A DNA stretch of 64,000 nt from Pseudomonas gregormendelii (GCF_017114825.1 NZ_JADEVO010000021.1:31131-95130), one strand, 5' to 3'. Shown: positions 7,555-16,577, counted from the stretch's first letter. Notes: generated by a model not told the origin, from the sequence alone. A program made the numbers and translations.

Positions 7555-8931
7555 ATGTCGGTACCCCCGCGTGCCGTTCAGCTTAACGAAGCGAACGCGT
7601 TCCTTAAGGAACATCCTGAGGTTCTGTACGTTGACCTTCTGATTGCGGATATGAATGGTGTGGTGCGCGGCAAGCGCATCGAACGCACCAGCCTCCACAA
7701 GGTTTACGAGAAAGGCATCAACCTGCCGGCCTCCCTCTTTGCCCTGGATATCAACGGCTCGACGGTGGAAAGCACCGGGCTGGGCCTGGACATCGGCGAT
7801 GCTGACCGAATCTGTTATCCAATCCCTGACACCCTGTGCAACGAGCCTTGGCAGAAGCGCCCTACTGCGCAACTGTTGATGACCATGCACGAACTCGAAG
7901 GTGAACCCTTCTTCGCCGACCCCCGGGAAGTCCTGCGTCAGGTTGTCGCCAAGTTCGACGAAATGGGTCTTACGATCTGTGCCGCGTTCGAACTGGAGTT
8001 CTACCTGATCGACCAGGAGAACGTGAACGGTCGCCCGCAACCTCCGCGCTCGCCGATTTCCGGCAAACGCCCGCACTCGACACAGGTTTACCTGATCGAC
8101 GACCTCGACGAATACGTCGACTGCCTCCAGGACATTCTGGAAGGTGCGAAGGAGCAAGGCATTCCTGCCGACGCGATCGTCAAGGAAAGTGCCCCGGCGC
8201 AGTTCGAAGTGAACCTGCACCACGTGGCCGACCCTATCAAGGCGTGTGACTACGCGGTACTGCTCAAGCGCCTGATCAAGAACATTGCCTACGACCATGA
8301 GATGGACACCACCTTCATGGCCAAGCCTTACCCGGGCCAGGCAGGTAATGGACTGCACGTCCATATCTCGATCCTTGATAAAGACGGCAAGAATATTTTT
8401 GCCAGCGAGGATCCCGAGCAGAACGCCGCACTGCGTCACGCGATCGGCGGTGTGCTCGAGACCCTACCGGCACAGATGGCTTTCCTGTGCCCGAACGTCA
8501 ACTCCTACCGTCGCTTCGGCGCACAGTTCTACGTGCCCAACGCGCCGTGCTGGGGTCTGGATAACCGGACTGTAGCGGTACGTGTACCGACCGGTTCCGC
8601 CGACGCGGTCCGCCTGGAGCACCGTGTTGCCGGCGCCGACGCCAACCCGTACCTGCTGATGGCTTCGGTCCTGGCTGGCGTGCACCACGGCCTGGTCAAC
8701 AAGATCGAACCGGGCGCGCCCGTGGAAGGCAACTCCTACGAGCAGAACGAGCAGAGCCTGCCGAACAACCTGCGTGATGCACTGCGCGAGCTGGACGACA
8801 GCGAAGTGATGGCCAAATACATCGATCCAAAATACATCGACATTTTTGTCGCGTGTAAGGAGAGCGAGCTGGAGGAGTTCGAACACTCCATCTCCGATCT
8901 TGAGTACAACTGGTATCTGCATACTGTTTAA
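7555..8931 (+). CDS. spuI: Glutamylpolyamine synthetase SpuI (glutamine synthetase family)
   Basis: This 458-residue ligase is the second gamma-glutamylpolyamine synthetase of the locus. It has the family's N-terminal YVDLLIADMNGVVRGKRIE, the ELEFYLIDQ metal helix near residue 147, the KPYPGQAGNGLHVHIS glutamate loop near 258 and NRTVAVRVPTG near 340. It differs from SpuB throughout, so it is an old paralogue rather than a recent copy. AAAGGTG lies 6 bases upstream of the ATG, within the short inverted repeat CAACAAAGGTGTTG that could partly hide the ribosome-binding site. It is transcribed alone, away from the rest of the spu cluster, and ends in a strong terminator. Confidence 0.94.
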   Translation: MSVPPRAVQLNEANAFLKEHPEVLYVDLLIADMNGVVRGKRIERTSLHKVYEKGINLPASLFALDINGSTVESTGLGLDIGDADRICYPIPDTLCNEPWQKRPTAQLLMTMHELEGEPFFADPREVLRQVVAKFDEMGLTICAAFELEFYLIDQENVNGRPQPPRSPISGKRPHSTQVYLIDDLDEYVDCLQDILEGAKEQGIPADAIVKESAPAQFEVNLHHVADPIKACDYAVLLKRLIKNIAYDHEMDTTFMAKPYPGQAGNGLHVHISILDKDGKNIFASEDPEQNAALRHAIGGVLETLPAQMAFLCPNVNSYRRFGAQFYVPNAPCWGLDNRTVAVRVPTGSADAVRLEHRVAGADANPYLLMASVLAGVHHGLVNKIEPGAPVEGNSYEQNEQSLPNNLRDALRELDDSEVMAKYIDPKYIDIFVACKESELEEFEHSISDLEYNWYLHTV

Positions 8932-8953
8932 ATTCGCATCAAATAAAAATAAC

Positions 8954-8984
8954 GCCGCCAGCCTTACAGCTGGCGGCTTTTTTT
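8954..8984 (+). terminator. Rho-independent terminator after spuI
   Basis: GCCGCCAGC, a six-base loop CTTACA, and GCTGGCGGC form a perfect 9-bp stem followed by seven T, 22 bases after the spuI stop codon. Confidence 0.97.
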
Positions 8985-9120
8985 ATTCTCGCCATTCCCA
9001 CTGGCAAAGAGGAATGATCCTACGCAAACGTAGGACGCGGACTGCATAGCTGAACATTGCGCAATCACACACTCAGGAACGCCGGACCATTACCGGAATT
9101 CCTACCAGAGTGGTGAAAAA

Positions 9121-9881
9121 ATGATCATGAAAAAACAGCTATTGGCGTCGGCTCTTGCCTTGATCGTCTCCGGTGCTTGCAACACCGCCGGGGCAACGAC
9201 GGGCAAACCCGTTGACTGGAGCTATACCGCTCCTATCGGCGCGGAAAACTGGGGAGGATTGAGCAGCGAATATGAAGGCTGTACGTCCGGCCAAGCGCAG
9301 TCTCCGATCGCGATATCCGTGATGCGGTTGAGACTGAAATTGCCCCGTTGGCGTTCACATTTCAAGCTGGCCCCGCTGCCATTCTGAACAACGGACATAC
9401 CATCCAGGTATCGTCATCCGCCGCAGGCGGTATCACCTTGCCCTCAGGCAAGTACGCATTCGTGCAGATGCACTTCCATACGCCCAGCGAAGAAAAAATC
9501 ATGGGCCGGACTTACCCACTCAACGCGCATCTGGTTTACCGCAACACAGCAGGCGAGCTTGCTGTGGTCGCATTGCTATTTGAAGAGGGCACACACAACC
9601 CGACCCTCGAACCGATCCTGGCAGCCATGCCCGACAATGCAGGCGGCATGGAAACCCTGAAAACGCTGAACATTGCCAATCTATTACCCTCAAACCGTCG
9701 CTACTACTCCTACGCGGGATCGCTGACGACGCCACCGTGTACGGAAGGTGTGCGCTGGCATGTGCTTTCCTCAGTGCTGCAACTATCTACAACGCAGCTG
9801 CAGGCATTCAAGGCGCTGTACCCGATGAATGCACGCCCGGTTCAACCCTTGAACGGACGCAGCATACAAGTCGGAGGATAA
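9121..9881 (+). pseudogene. Alpha-carbonic anhydrase, interrupted by a frameshift
   Basis: The gene would encode a periplasmic zinc enzyme that hydrates carbon dioxide. The first frame (from 9121, possibly 9127) gives a signal peptide and DWSYTAPIGAENWGGLSSEY up to QSPIAI. The family sequence continues in another frame as RDAVETEIAPLAFTFQAG to the normal C-terminus. The switch falls at about 9311-9318, where CGATATCCG can be explained as a duplicated AT in CGATCCG; removing two bases restores one frame of about 250 residues. The zinc histidines (QMHFH and the H of NAHLVYRN) and LTTPPCTEGVRW are intact. The break is therefore recent or a sequence error. It stands alone between spuI and a TetR gene. 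Confidence 0.85.
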
Positions 9882-9976
9882 ACTGCTCTGTAATGTTATT
9901 GGGCAGCAGGCCGCCCCGTGCAGACAAGGTGCAGGGCGCCTCGTACAATGCTCGCTGCCCTTGCAGGAACACTCCG

Positions 9977-10615
9977 ATGACGCGCACCGCCAACGTTCGC
10001 AAACCCCGCGCCCGCAGCCAGGCGCGGATCGACTCGATACTCGACGCCGCCCGCACGCTGCTGGCTGCCGAAGGCGCAGGCAGTCTGTCGATCTACAGCG
10101 TTGCCGAGCGCGCAGACATCCCGCCCTCCTCGGTCTACCATTTCTTCGCCAGTGTTCCGTCCCTGCTCGAAGCGCTGACGGCCGACGTCCACGCCGCTTT
10201 TCGCGCCTGCCTGCAAGCCCCCATCGACCACACCGCCCTCAATGGCTGGCGCGACCTGTCGCGGCTGGTGGAACAGCGCATGCTCGACATCTACGACGAG
10301 GACGCGGCCGCCCGACAGTTGATTCTCGCCCAGCATGGGTTGACCGAAGTGACACAGGCTGACCGTCAGCACGACATCGAGTTGGGGGACCTGATGTACA
10401 AGCTGTTCAATCATCACTTTGAATTGCCGAAGCTGCCGGACGATGTTGACGTGTTTGCGTTGGCGATGGAATTGGGTGATCGGGTGTACGCGCGTTCGGT
10501 GCAGCAGCATGGGCAGATCACGCCGCGCATGGCCGAGGAAGGGATGCGGGTGTTTGATGCGTATCTGGGGCTTTATCTGCCGCCTTATCTGACCAAGCGC
10601 GCTCACTCAATCTGA
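9977..10615 (+). CDS. TetR/AcrR family transcriptional regulator
   Basis: This 212-residue DNA-binding protein starts with a basic arm (MTRTANVRKPRARSQARIDS) and a TetR helix-turn-helix at about residues 24-70 (LSIYSVAERADIPPSSVYHF). The C-terminal ligand domain is not specific enough to suggest an inducer. I chose the ATG at 9977 because it places the recognition domain at the usual distance from the N-terminus; a longer frame upstream overlaps the carbonic anhydrase gene and reads as noise. No partner operon is adjacent except the carbonic anhydrase upstream and the ssu operon converging from downstream, so its target is unknown. Confidence 0.88.
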   Translation: MTRTANVRKPRARSQARIDSILDAARTLLAAEGAGSLSIYSVAERADIPPSSVYHFFASVPSLLEALTADVHAAFRACLQAPIDHTALNGWRDLSRLVEQRMLDIYDEDAAARQLILAQHGLTEVTQADRQHDIELGDLMYKLFNHHFELPKLPDDVDVFALAMELGDRVYARSVQQHGQITPRMAEEGMRVFDAYLGLYLPPYLTKRAHSI

Positions 10616-10639
10616 CTACGGTGCAGGTCATGCTGGCCT

Positions 10640-10733
10640 CATCGCGGGCAAGCCCGCTCCCACAAGAATCTCCAGCGAACAAAGATTTTGTAAGTGACAA
10701 ATCAACCTGTGGGAGCGGGCTTGCCCGCGATGG
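10640..10733. repeat. REP pair, family C
   Basis: CATCGCGGGCAAGCCCGCTC at 10640 and its complement GAGCGGGCTTGCCCGCGATG ending near 10732 face each other across about 45 bases. This is the common Pseudomonas REP of the GCGGGC-TTGCCCGC type, lying between the convergent TetR and ssuF genes. Confidence 0.92.
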
Positions 10734-10765
10734 CCACACCGCTGACTCCACTGAATCACGCACAC

Positions 10766-10798
10766 AAAAAACCCGAAGGGCTCACACCCTCCGGGGTT
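10766..10798 (-). terminator. Rho-independent terminator of the ssu operon
   Basis: Read on the minus strand, AACCCCGGAGGG, loop TGTGAG and CCCTTCGGGTT form a stem with one bulge, followed by T residues. It lies 19 bases beyond the ssuF stop codon. Confidence 0.9.
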
Positions 10799-10816
10799 GT
10801 GCGCAGTGCACGCCCT

Positions 10817-11032
10817 TTACAACTTGGCGATCGACACCTCGGTGGATTTCACGAACGCGATCACTTCACTGCCGACCACCAGCTCAAGCTCTTTGACAGA
10901 ACGAGTGGTGATGACTGAAGTGACGATACCCGAAGCGGTCTGCACGTCGATTTCCGACAGCACGTCACCCAGCACGATTTCCTTGATCGAGCCTTTGAAC
11001 TGGTTACGAACGTTGATGGCCTTGATAGTCAT
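10817..11032 (-). CDS. ssuF: Molbindin-like (Mop domain) protein SsuF
   Basis: This 71-residue protein is a single TOBE/Mop domain (NVRNQFKGSIKEIVLGDVLS, then TSVITTRSVKELELVVGSEV and AFVKSTEVSI), the fold that binds molybdate in molbindins. In P. putida the last gene of ssuEADCBF encodes such a protein and is reported to be needed for growth on sulfonates, though its mechanism is unclear. AGGA lies 9 bases before the ATG. It follows ssuB by 30 bases and precedes the operon terminator, so it is the last gene of the operon. Confidence 0.92.
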   Translation of the reverse strand: MTIKAINVRNQFKGSIKEIVLGDVLSEIDVQTASGIVTSVITTRSVKELELVVGSEVIAFVKSTEVSIAKL

Positions 11033-11062
11033 GAGGTTGTTCCTGTCGTTGGATAAGGTGAG

Positions 11063-11869
11063 TTATTGCGCCCAACGCAACTGCGTGGGCAATGGTGAAA
11101 CAGGTTCGGGTTCCGGCGGCTCGCCGGGCAGTGACAGCACGCGGTTGAGGACTTCGGTTTCCAGCGCCGCCAGCCGGTGAGAACCGCGAACCCGAGGGCG
11201 CGGTAGTTCCACGTGGAGGTCGAGGCCGACTTCACCCTCTTCGATCAGGATCACCCGATCGGCAATCGCGACCGCCTCACTGACGTCGTGGGTCACCAGC
11301 AACACCGTGAAGCCGTGCTTTTGCCAGAGGCGTTCGATCAGTTGCTGCATTTCAATCCGGGTCAGGGCATCGAGAGCGCCCAGGGGCTCGTCCAGCAACA
11401 GCAAGCGCGGTTGGTGGATCAGCGCGCGGGCCAGGGCCACACGTTGCTTCTGGCCACCGGACAAGGCCGCCGGCCACTCATTGGCGCGGTCTGCCAGGCC
11501 AACCGACTCCAACGCGTCCAGTGCTTGTGGCCGCCAGTTGCCCTTGAGCCCGAGGCCGACGTTGTCGATAACTTTTTTCCACGGCAGCAGACGCGCTTCC
11601 TGGAACATCAAGCGGGTGTCTTCCAGCGCAGCGCTCAAAGGCGCCGAACCCGCCAGCAGATCACCACCAGTGGGTTTGTCGAGGCCGGCGAGCAAGCGCA
11701 ACAAGGTACTTTTACCGCACCCGCTGCGCCCGACCACGGCCACGAACTGCCCGGCCGGAATGTGCAGGTCGATCTCGCGCAGCACTTGCCGCGTACCAAA
11801 GGTCTTTTGCAGCTTGCGCACTGCCAGTGGAATTCCGCGCAGCAAGCGTGGAGGTTGTTGAGCCGTCAT
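11063..11869 (-). CDS. ssuB: Aliphatic sulfonate ABC transporter ATP-binding protein
   Basis: This ATPase of 268 residues powers sulfonate uptake. Walker A is GRSGCGKS at residues 47-54, the signature is LSGGQKQRVALARAL, Walker B is LLLLDEPLGALD and the switch is LLVTHDVSEAVA. The ATG at 11869 overlaps the ssuC stop codon (ATGA) and has GGGAGGTG upstream; an alternative start 16 codons earlier would run into ssuC and is unlikely. A proline- and glutamate-rich tail (LPGEPPEPEPVSPLP) follows the ATPase core. The order ssuA-D-C-B-F matches the P. putida operon. Confidence 0.95.
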   Translation of the reverse strand: MTAQQPPRLLRGIPLAVRKLQKTFGTRQVLREIDLHIPAGQFVAVVGRSGCGKSTLLRLLAGLDKPTGGDLLAGSAPLSAALEDTRLMFQEARLLPWKKVIDNVGLGLKGNWRPQALDALESVGLADRANEWPAALSGGQKQRVALARALIHQPRLLLLDEPLGALDALTRIEMQQLIERLWQKHGFTVLLVTHDVSEAVAIADRVILIEEGEVGLDLHVELPRPRVRGSHRLAALETEVLNRVLSLPGEPPEPEPVSPLPTQLRWAQ

Positions 11870-12648
11870 GCGGCACCTCCCTTGGCAGCCTGATAGGCCG
11901 GATGCCAGCGCAGCCATACTCGTTCAAGTCCGCGCGCAGCGAGGTCGGCCAGTTTGCCGAGCACCGCGTACAACAGGATCGCCAGCACCACCACGTCGGT
12001 CTGCAGGAATTCCCGGGCATTCATTGCCAGGTAACCGATGCCAGAACTGGCAGAAATGGTTTCCGCAACGATCAGCGTCAGCCACATGAAGCCCAACGCG
12101 AAGCGCACACCGACCAGGATCGAAGGCAGTGCGCCCGGCAGGATCACCTGGCGGAACAGGCTGAAACCGGACAAACCGTAACTGCGCGCCATCTCCACCA
12201 GCGCCGGATCGACGTTGCGAATGCCGTGATAGGTGTTGAGGTAGATCGGGAACAATGTGCCCAGGGCCACCAGGAAAATCTTCGCCGACTCATCGATGCC
12301 AAACCACAGGATGACCAGAGGGATCAGCGCCAGGTGCGGTACGTTGCGCACCATCTGCACCGAACTGTCGAGCAGGCGCTCGCCCCATTTCGACAGGCCG
12401 GTGATGAAACCCAGCACCAGGCCGATGCTGCCACCGATGGTGAAGCCCAAGGCAGCACGCCAGCCGCTGATTGCCAGATGGGTCCAGATTTCACCGCTGC
12501 GCACCAGGCTCACGCCGGCTTCAATGACGGCTATCGGCGCCGGCAGAATCCGTGTCGACAACCAGCCCGCCGATACCGACAACTGCCACACCGCCAGCAA
12601 CAGCACCGGCAACGCCCAGGGCGCCAGGTTGTGGATAACTTTCTTCAT
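11866..12648 (-). CDS. ssuC: Aliphatic sulfonate ABC transporter permease
   Basis: This 260-residue inner-membrane protein has the binding-protein-dependent permease fold with about six membrane segments, starting at residues 9-27. The EAA loop that docks the ATPase is visible as LVEMARSYGLSGFSLFRQVI at about residues 145-165, followed by LPGALPSILVGVRFALG. It starts 8 bases after the ssuD stop codon, with GAGGCG just upstream, and its stop overlaps ssuB. The protein forms the channel for alkanesulfonates bound by SsuA. Confidence 0.95.
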   Translation of the reverse strand: MKKVIHNLAPWALPVLLLAVWQLSVSAGWLSTRILPAPIAVIEAGVSLVRSGEIWTHLAISGWRAALGFTIGGSIGLVLGFITGLSKWGERLLDSSVQMVRNVPHLALIPLVILWFGIDESAKIFLVALGTLFPIYLNTYHGIRNVDPALVEMARSYGLSGFSLFRQVILPGALPSILVGVRFALGFMWLTLIVAETISASSGIGYLAMNAREFLQTDVVVLAILLYAVLGKLADLAARGLERVWLRWHPAYQAAKGGAA

Positions 12649-12656
12649 GACACGCC

Positions 12657-13805
12657 TCAGCTCTGCGACGCGGCTTTGGGAAGGATATCGTTGGCGACCA
12701 TCTCGCCGAACGGGCTGACGTAGTTGGCACCCTGGGGCAGCTGCGCACGCTCGATATCCAGGTGCGGGAACAACAGCTCCGCAACACGATAGGACTCTTC
12801 CAGGTGTGGATAGCCGGAGAAGATGAACGTATCGATGCCCAGGTCCGCGTATTCCTTGACACGGGCGGCCACTGTCGGACCGTCACCCACCAGTGCCGTG
12901 CCGGCACCACCACGCACCAGGCCGACACCGGCCCAGAGGTTGGGGCTGACTTCCAGGTTGTCGCGACTGCCACCGTGCAGCGCGGCCATGCGTTGCTGGC
13001 CAACCGAATCGAAGCGCGACAGCGACGCCTGGGCGCGGGCGATGGTTTCATCATCCACGTGGGAGATCAGCCGGTCCGCCGCTTGCCAGGCTTCAGCATT
13101 GGTTTCCCGAACGATCACGTGCAAGCGAATCCCGAACCGCACGGTACGCCCCAACTTGGCGGCCTTGGCCCGTACCTGTTCGATCTTCTCGGCAACAGCG
13201 GCCGGCGGCTCACCCCAGGTCAGAACCATCTCGACCTGCTCCGCGGCAAGGTCCTGCGCCGCTTCCGACGAGCCACCGAAGTACAGCGGTGGACGCGGTT
13301 GCTGGATCGGTGGGTAGAGCAGCTTGGCGCCCTTCACGCTGATGTGCTGACCGTCGTAGTCAACGGTTTCACCTTCCAGCACCCGACGCCAGATGCGAGT
13401 GAATTCCACCGAAGCCTGATAGCGTTCTTCGTGGCTCAGGAACAGACCATCGCCGGCCAACTCTTCCGGATCCCCGCCGGTCACCAGGTTGAACAGCGCC
13501 CGCCCCCCGGACAACCGATCCAGCGTCGCCGCCTGGCGCGCGGCCACCGTCGGGGAAATAATCCCGGGGCGCAGGGCGACCAGAAACTTCAGGCGCTGGG
13601 TTACCGGGATCAACGACGCGGCCACCAGCCACGAGTCTTCGCAGGAGCGCCCGGTGGGGATCAGCACCCCGCCAAAGCCCAGGCGGTCGGCTGCTTGCGC
13701 GACCTGTTGCAGGTAACCGTGGTCGACGGCGCGAGCGCCTTCGGCGGTGCCAAGGTAATGGCCGTCGCCGTGGGTAGGCAGGAACCAGAAGATGTTGAGG
13801 CTCAT
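12657..13805 (-). CDS. ssuD: FMNH2-dependent alkanesulfonate monooxygenase
   Basis: This 382-residue enzyme of the bacterial luciferase-like family cleaves alkanesulfonates to the aldehyde and sulfite using reduced flavin from SsuE and oxygen. The opening MSLNIFWFLPTHGDGHYLG, the segment GGVLIPTGRSCEDSW and the loop LFNLVTGGDPEELAGDG are characteristic of SsuD. Length is normal. AAGGAG lies 9 bases before the ATG, and the gene is 25 bases after ssuA. Sulfite released in the cytoplasm enters cysteine synthesis, giving the operon its role during sulfate shortage. Confidence 0.97.
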   Translation of the reverse strand: MSLNIFWFLPTHGDGHYLGTAEGARAVDHGYLQQVAQAADRLGFGGVLIPTGRSCEDSWLVAASLIPVTQRLKFLVALRPGIISPTVAARQAATLDRLSGGRALFNLVTGGDPEELAGDGLFLSHEERYQASVEFTRIWRRVLEGETVDYDGQHISVKGAKLLYPPIQQPRPPLYFGGSSEAAQDLAAEQVEMVLTWGEPPAAVAEKIEQVRAKAAKLGRTVRFGIRLHVIVRETNAEAWQAADRLISHVDDETIARAQASLSRFDSVGQQRMAALHGGSRDNLEVSPNLWAGVGLVRGGAGTALVGDGPTVAARVKEYADLGIDTFIFSGYPHLEESYRVAELLFPHLDIERAQLPQGANYVSPFGEMVANDILPKAASQS

Positions 13806-13830
13806 GGAGTGGTCTCCTTAGGAAGTCGAA

Positions 13831-14796
13831 TTACGGTGCTTTGGCAACGGCCGCCGGTGGCGTCCAGATCACGTCCTTGATGCTCAGCGGCTTCGGAATC
13901 AGCTTGAGCTGGTAGAAGCTGTCGGCGATTTTCTGTTGCGCGGCCACCACTTCCGGGGTCAGGAATAGCGCGCCGTAGCCCTGGCGTTTCACCGACGTCA
14001 GGGTGATGTCTGCCGGCAGGCCAAGCAGTGGCGAAACCTGTTGGGTCACGTCTTCAGGGTTGGCCTTGGACCATTCGCCGACTGCGCGCACTTGCTCCAC
14101 CAAAGTCTTGATCACCTCGGGATTTTTCTGCGCGTAGGGTTTGGTCGCCAGGTAGAACTGATGGTTGTCGACGATGCCTTTGCCGTCACGCAGGGTGCGG
14201 GCCTGCAGTTGCTGTTCGGCCGCAGCCTGGTACGGGTCCCAGATGACCCAGGCGTCGACACTGCCACGCTCGAACGCGGCGCGGGCATCGGCTGGCGGCA
14301 GGAACACGGTCTGGATATCGCTGTATTTGAGGCCGGCGTCTTCCAGAGCCCGCACCAGCAGGTAGTGAACGTTGGAGCCTTTGTTCAGGGCGATTTTCTT
14401 GCCCTTGAGTTCCTGCACAGATTTGATCGGCGAGTCTTTGGGCACCAGGATCGCCTCGCTGTGGGGCGCTGGTGGTTCATAGGCGACATAGAGCAGATCG
14501 GCACCGGCCGCCTGGGCAAACACCGGCGGGGTTTCGCCGGTAACGCCGAAGTCGATGGAGCCGACGTTCAGGCCTTCCAGCAACTGCGGGCCACCGGGGA
14601 ATTCAGTCCATTGCACGTCCACGCCTTGGGCGGCGAGGCGTTTCTCCAGAGTACCCTTGGCCTTGAGCAGCACCAGGGTGCCGTACTTCTGATAACCGAT
14701 TCGAAGTGTCTCGGCCTGAGCTTGAGTAATGGCGCCGAAGGTGACAGCCGCAGCAAACAGAGCGACCAGACCACGACGCAAAATGACAGTGCGCAT
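13831..14796 (-). CDS. ssuA: Aliphatic sulfonate-binding periplasmic protein
   Basis: This 321-residue solute-binding protein has a clear signal peptide (MRTVILRRGLVALFAAAVTF, cleaved after AQA) and a mature start ETLRIGYQKYGTLVLLKAKG that is typical of SsuA/TauA proteins. The ATG at 14796 has AGGAGAG 7 bases upstream; an ATG 12 codons earlier lies before this ribosome site and was rejected. Further family signs are FPGGPQLLEGLNVGSIDFG and AWVIWDPYQAAAE. It is placed between ssuE (102 bases upstream) and ssuD. Confidence 0.95.
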   Translation of the reverse strand: MRTVILRRGLVALFAAAVTFGAITQAQAETLRIGYQKYGTLVLLKAKGTLEKRLAAQGVDVQWTEFPGGPQLLEGLNVGSIDFGVTGETPPVFAQAAGADLLYVAYEPPAPHSEAILVPKDSPIKSVQELKGKKIALNKGSNVHYLLVRALEDAGLKYSDIQTVFLPPADARAAFERGSVDAWVIWDPYQAAAEQQLQARTLRDGKGIVDNHQFYLATKPYAQKNPEVIKTLVEQVRAVGEWSKANPEDVTQQVSPLLGLPADITLTSVKRQGYGALFLTPEVVAAQQKIADSFYQLKLIPKPLSIKDVIWTPPAAVAKAP

Positions 14797-14898
14797 AGCG
14801 CTCTCCTTTTTGCAGTTGGGTTTTGGCTGCACCTGCTTGGCCGTTAGCGGCTGAGTAAGGTGGAGTGAAGCAAATTCAGGGGTGGATTGAGTGCGGGC

Positions 14899-15492
14899 TC
14901 AAATGCTCCAGCGAGCACTCAGCAAACGTTCATTCAACAGGTTCGGATCGATCGGTTTCGGCCGTCGCGCCATGGCGATAAGAAACAGCTCCAGTGACTC
15001 ACCGAGTCGTTGTTCCAGCTCAGGCGCCAGTTGCGCCTGGGCGCTGCCTTCGCCGTAAGCGATCTGACTGTCCACGGCGAAAATCCCGTGCAACATTTCC
15101 TGGGCTTTGAGCGCCGACAGCACCGGTTTGAGCGCGTAATCCACCGCCAGCATGTGCGCGATACTGCCGCCGGTAGCCATGGGTAAAACCACTTTGTGGT
15201 CCAACGCGCGCTCGGGCAGCAGGTCCAGCACGGTTTTCAGTGCACCGGAGAACGAGGCCTTGTAAACCGGCGTAGCGATCAGCAGGCCGTCAGCGTTTTC
15301 AATCTGTTGCAGCAGGTCGATCACCTTGGGGCTATCGAAGCGTGCATGCAGCAAGTCTTCGGCCGGGAAGTCCCGTACCTGGTAACTCACCACTTCCACA
15401 CCTTGCTCGCGCAACCAGCGCTGAGAGTGGTCCAGCAGCACTCCGGAACGGGAGCGTTGGCTAGGACTGCCACCGATTGAGACAACCAGCAT
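14899..15492 (-). CDS. ssuE: NAD(P)H-dependent FMN reductase of the sulfonate system
   Basis: This 197-residue flavodoxin-like reductase supplies FMNH2 to SsuD. The N-terminus MLVVSIGGSPSQRSRSGVLL carries the flavin phosphate loop (GSPSQRSRS), and the middle has DGLLIATPVYKASFSGALKT and LPMATGGSIAHML. It is the first gene of ssuEADCBF. GGAATTCCTGA precedes the ATG. The upstream region is AT-rich and includes ATATTTATT at 15585-15593, a word also found upstream of lsfA and tauA. Confidence 0.95.
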   Translation of the reverse strand: MLVVSIGGSPSQRSRSGVLLDHSQRWLREQGVEVVSYQVRDFPAEDLLHARFDSPKVIDLLQQIENADGLLIATPVYKASFSGALKTVLDLLPERALDHKVVLPMATGGSIAHMLAVDYALKPVLSALKAQEMLHGIFAVDSQIAYGEGSAQAQLAPELEQRLGESLELFLIAMARRPKPIDPNLLNERLLSARWSI

Positions 15493-15640
15493 TCAGGAAT
15501 TCCTTAAGCTATTTTGGCAATTCGCAGTGTGCGATCTCGCTTGGATGGAGTGACCTTAACAGCTGATTGTTATATCCATAAATCATATTTATTCATTTGG
15601 TTATTCTAATAAGAGATATGGAAAGAGTGGATGTCCAGGC

Positions 15641-15666
15641 AAAAAAAAAGGCCGTCGAAACGGCCT
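15641..15666 (-). terminator. Rho-independent terminator beyond lsfA
   Basis: On the minus strand AGGCCGT, loop TTCG and ACGGCCT are followed by eight or more T. It lies 110 bases past the lsfA stop codon, after a REP element, and separates lsfA from the ssuE promoter. Confidence 0.92.
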
Positions 15667-15694
15667 GAAATCCCCTGCTTTGGGGTGTGGGTTC

Positions 15695-15775
15695 AAAAAG
15701 ATCGCAGCCTTCGGCAGCTCCTACAGGTGCCCGCCTATCCGTGTAGGAGCTGCCGGAGGCTGCGATCTTTTGATC
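15695..15775. repeat. REP-type inverted repeat, family A
   Basis: AAAGATCGCAGCCTTCGGCA with GCTCCTAC faces GTAGGAGCTGCCGGAGGCTG with CGATCTTTT, separated by about 18 bases. It touches the lsfA stop codon. Confidence 0.9.
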
Positions 15776-15776
15776 T

Positions 15777-16415
15777 TCAACGATTGGGTTGCGGCGTCAG
15801 GCGCAGGTACGGCTTCACCGCGCGATAACCTTTGGGAAAGCGCTTCTGGATTTCTTCCTCGTCCTTGAGCGATGGCACGATCACTACTTCATCACCGTCC
15901 TGCCAGTTGGCCGGGGTCGCCACCTTGTAGTTGTCGGTGAGTTGCAGCGAGTCGATTACCCGCAGGATTTCATGGAAGTTACGGCCAGTGCTCGCTGGGT
16001 AAGTGATGGTGAGCCGCACCTTCTTGTTCGGGTCGATGACGAACAACGATCGCACGGTCAGGGTGTCGTTGGCATTGGGATGAATCAGATCATAAAGGTC
16101 CGACACCTTGCGATCGGCGTCAGCCAGAATCGGGAAATTGACCTGGGTGTCCTGGGTCTCGTTGATGTCTTCGATCCATTTGTGGTGCGAATCCACCGGG
16201 TCCACGGACAGGGCAATCGCCTTGACGCCGCGCTCGGCGAACTGGTCTCTCAGCTTGGCGGTAAAGCCCAGCTCGGTGGTGCATACCGGCGTGAAGTCTG
16301 CCGGGTGGGAGAACAGCACGCCCCAGCTATCGCCCAGCCATTCATGAAAACGAATGGTGCCGGCACTGGAATCCTGTTCGAAGTCGGGGGCGATGTCGCC
16401 AAGTCTGAGGCTCAT
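15777..16415 (-). CDS. lsfA: 1-Cys peroxiredoxin LsfA
   Basis: This 212-residue peroxidase of the Prx6 group reduces hydroperoxides. The peroxidatic cysteine is C45 in HPADFTPVCTTELG, and no resolving cysteine is placed where 2-Cys enzymes have one. The C-terminal extension (NWQDGDEVVIVPSL) is that of the 1-Cys class. In P. putida and P. aeruginosa LsfA is made under sulfate starvation, which fits its position beside ssuEADCBF. CAGGAGCAGCACC precedes the ATG. The promoter region carries the word AATAAATAT at 16480-16488. Confidence 0.95.
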   Translation of the reverse strand: MSLRLGDIAPDFEQDSSAGTIRFHEWLGDSWGVLFSHPADFTPVCTTELGFTAKLRDQFAERGVKAIALSVDPVDSHHKWIEDINETQDTQVNFPILADADRKVSDLYDLIHPNANDTLTVRSLFVIDPNKKVRLTITYPASTGRNFHEILRVIDSLQLTDNYKVATPANWQDGDEVVIVPSLKDEEEIQKRFPKGYRAVKPYLRLTPQPNR

Positions 16416-16536
16416 GGTGCTGCTCCTGGTGAGTGCTTGATGAGCTCAACTGTGCCTGCGTTTTTTATCTATTAAAAAGAATAAATATCGATTTGTTTAG
16501 AATTAAAACGCATATAAAAAGCCAGTTAAAAAACAC

Positions 16537-16577
16537 AAAAAACCCCGCCCGACAGTGTGCCGGGCAGGGCTTTTTTT
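16537..16577 (-). terminator. Terminator of the first OprD-type porin gene
   Basis: On the minus strand AGCCCTGCCCGGCACACTGT and CGGGCGGGGTTTTTT form a GC-rich stem (one bulge) ending in six T. It has A-runs on the other side too, so it may also act in the opposite direction. Confidence 0.9.

Noticed and set aside
9121..9881. Two separate genes for the carbonic anhydrase parts
   Set aside because: The second part has no ribosome site or signal peptide and continues the same domain exactly where the first ends, so one broken gene fits better.
11870..11917. Upstream start for ssuB at 11917
   Set aside because: It lies inside ssuC and before the GGGAGGTG ribosome site that serves the ATG at 11869.
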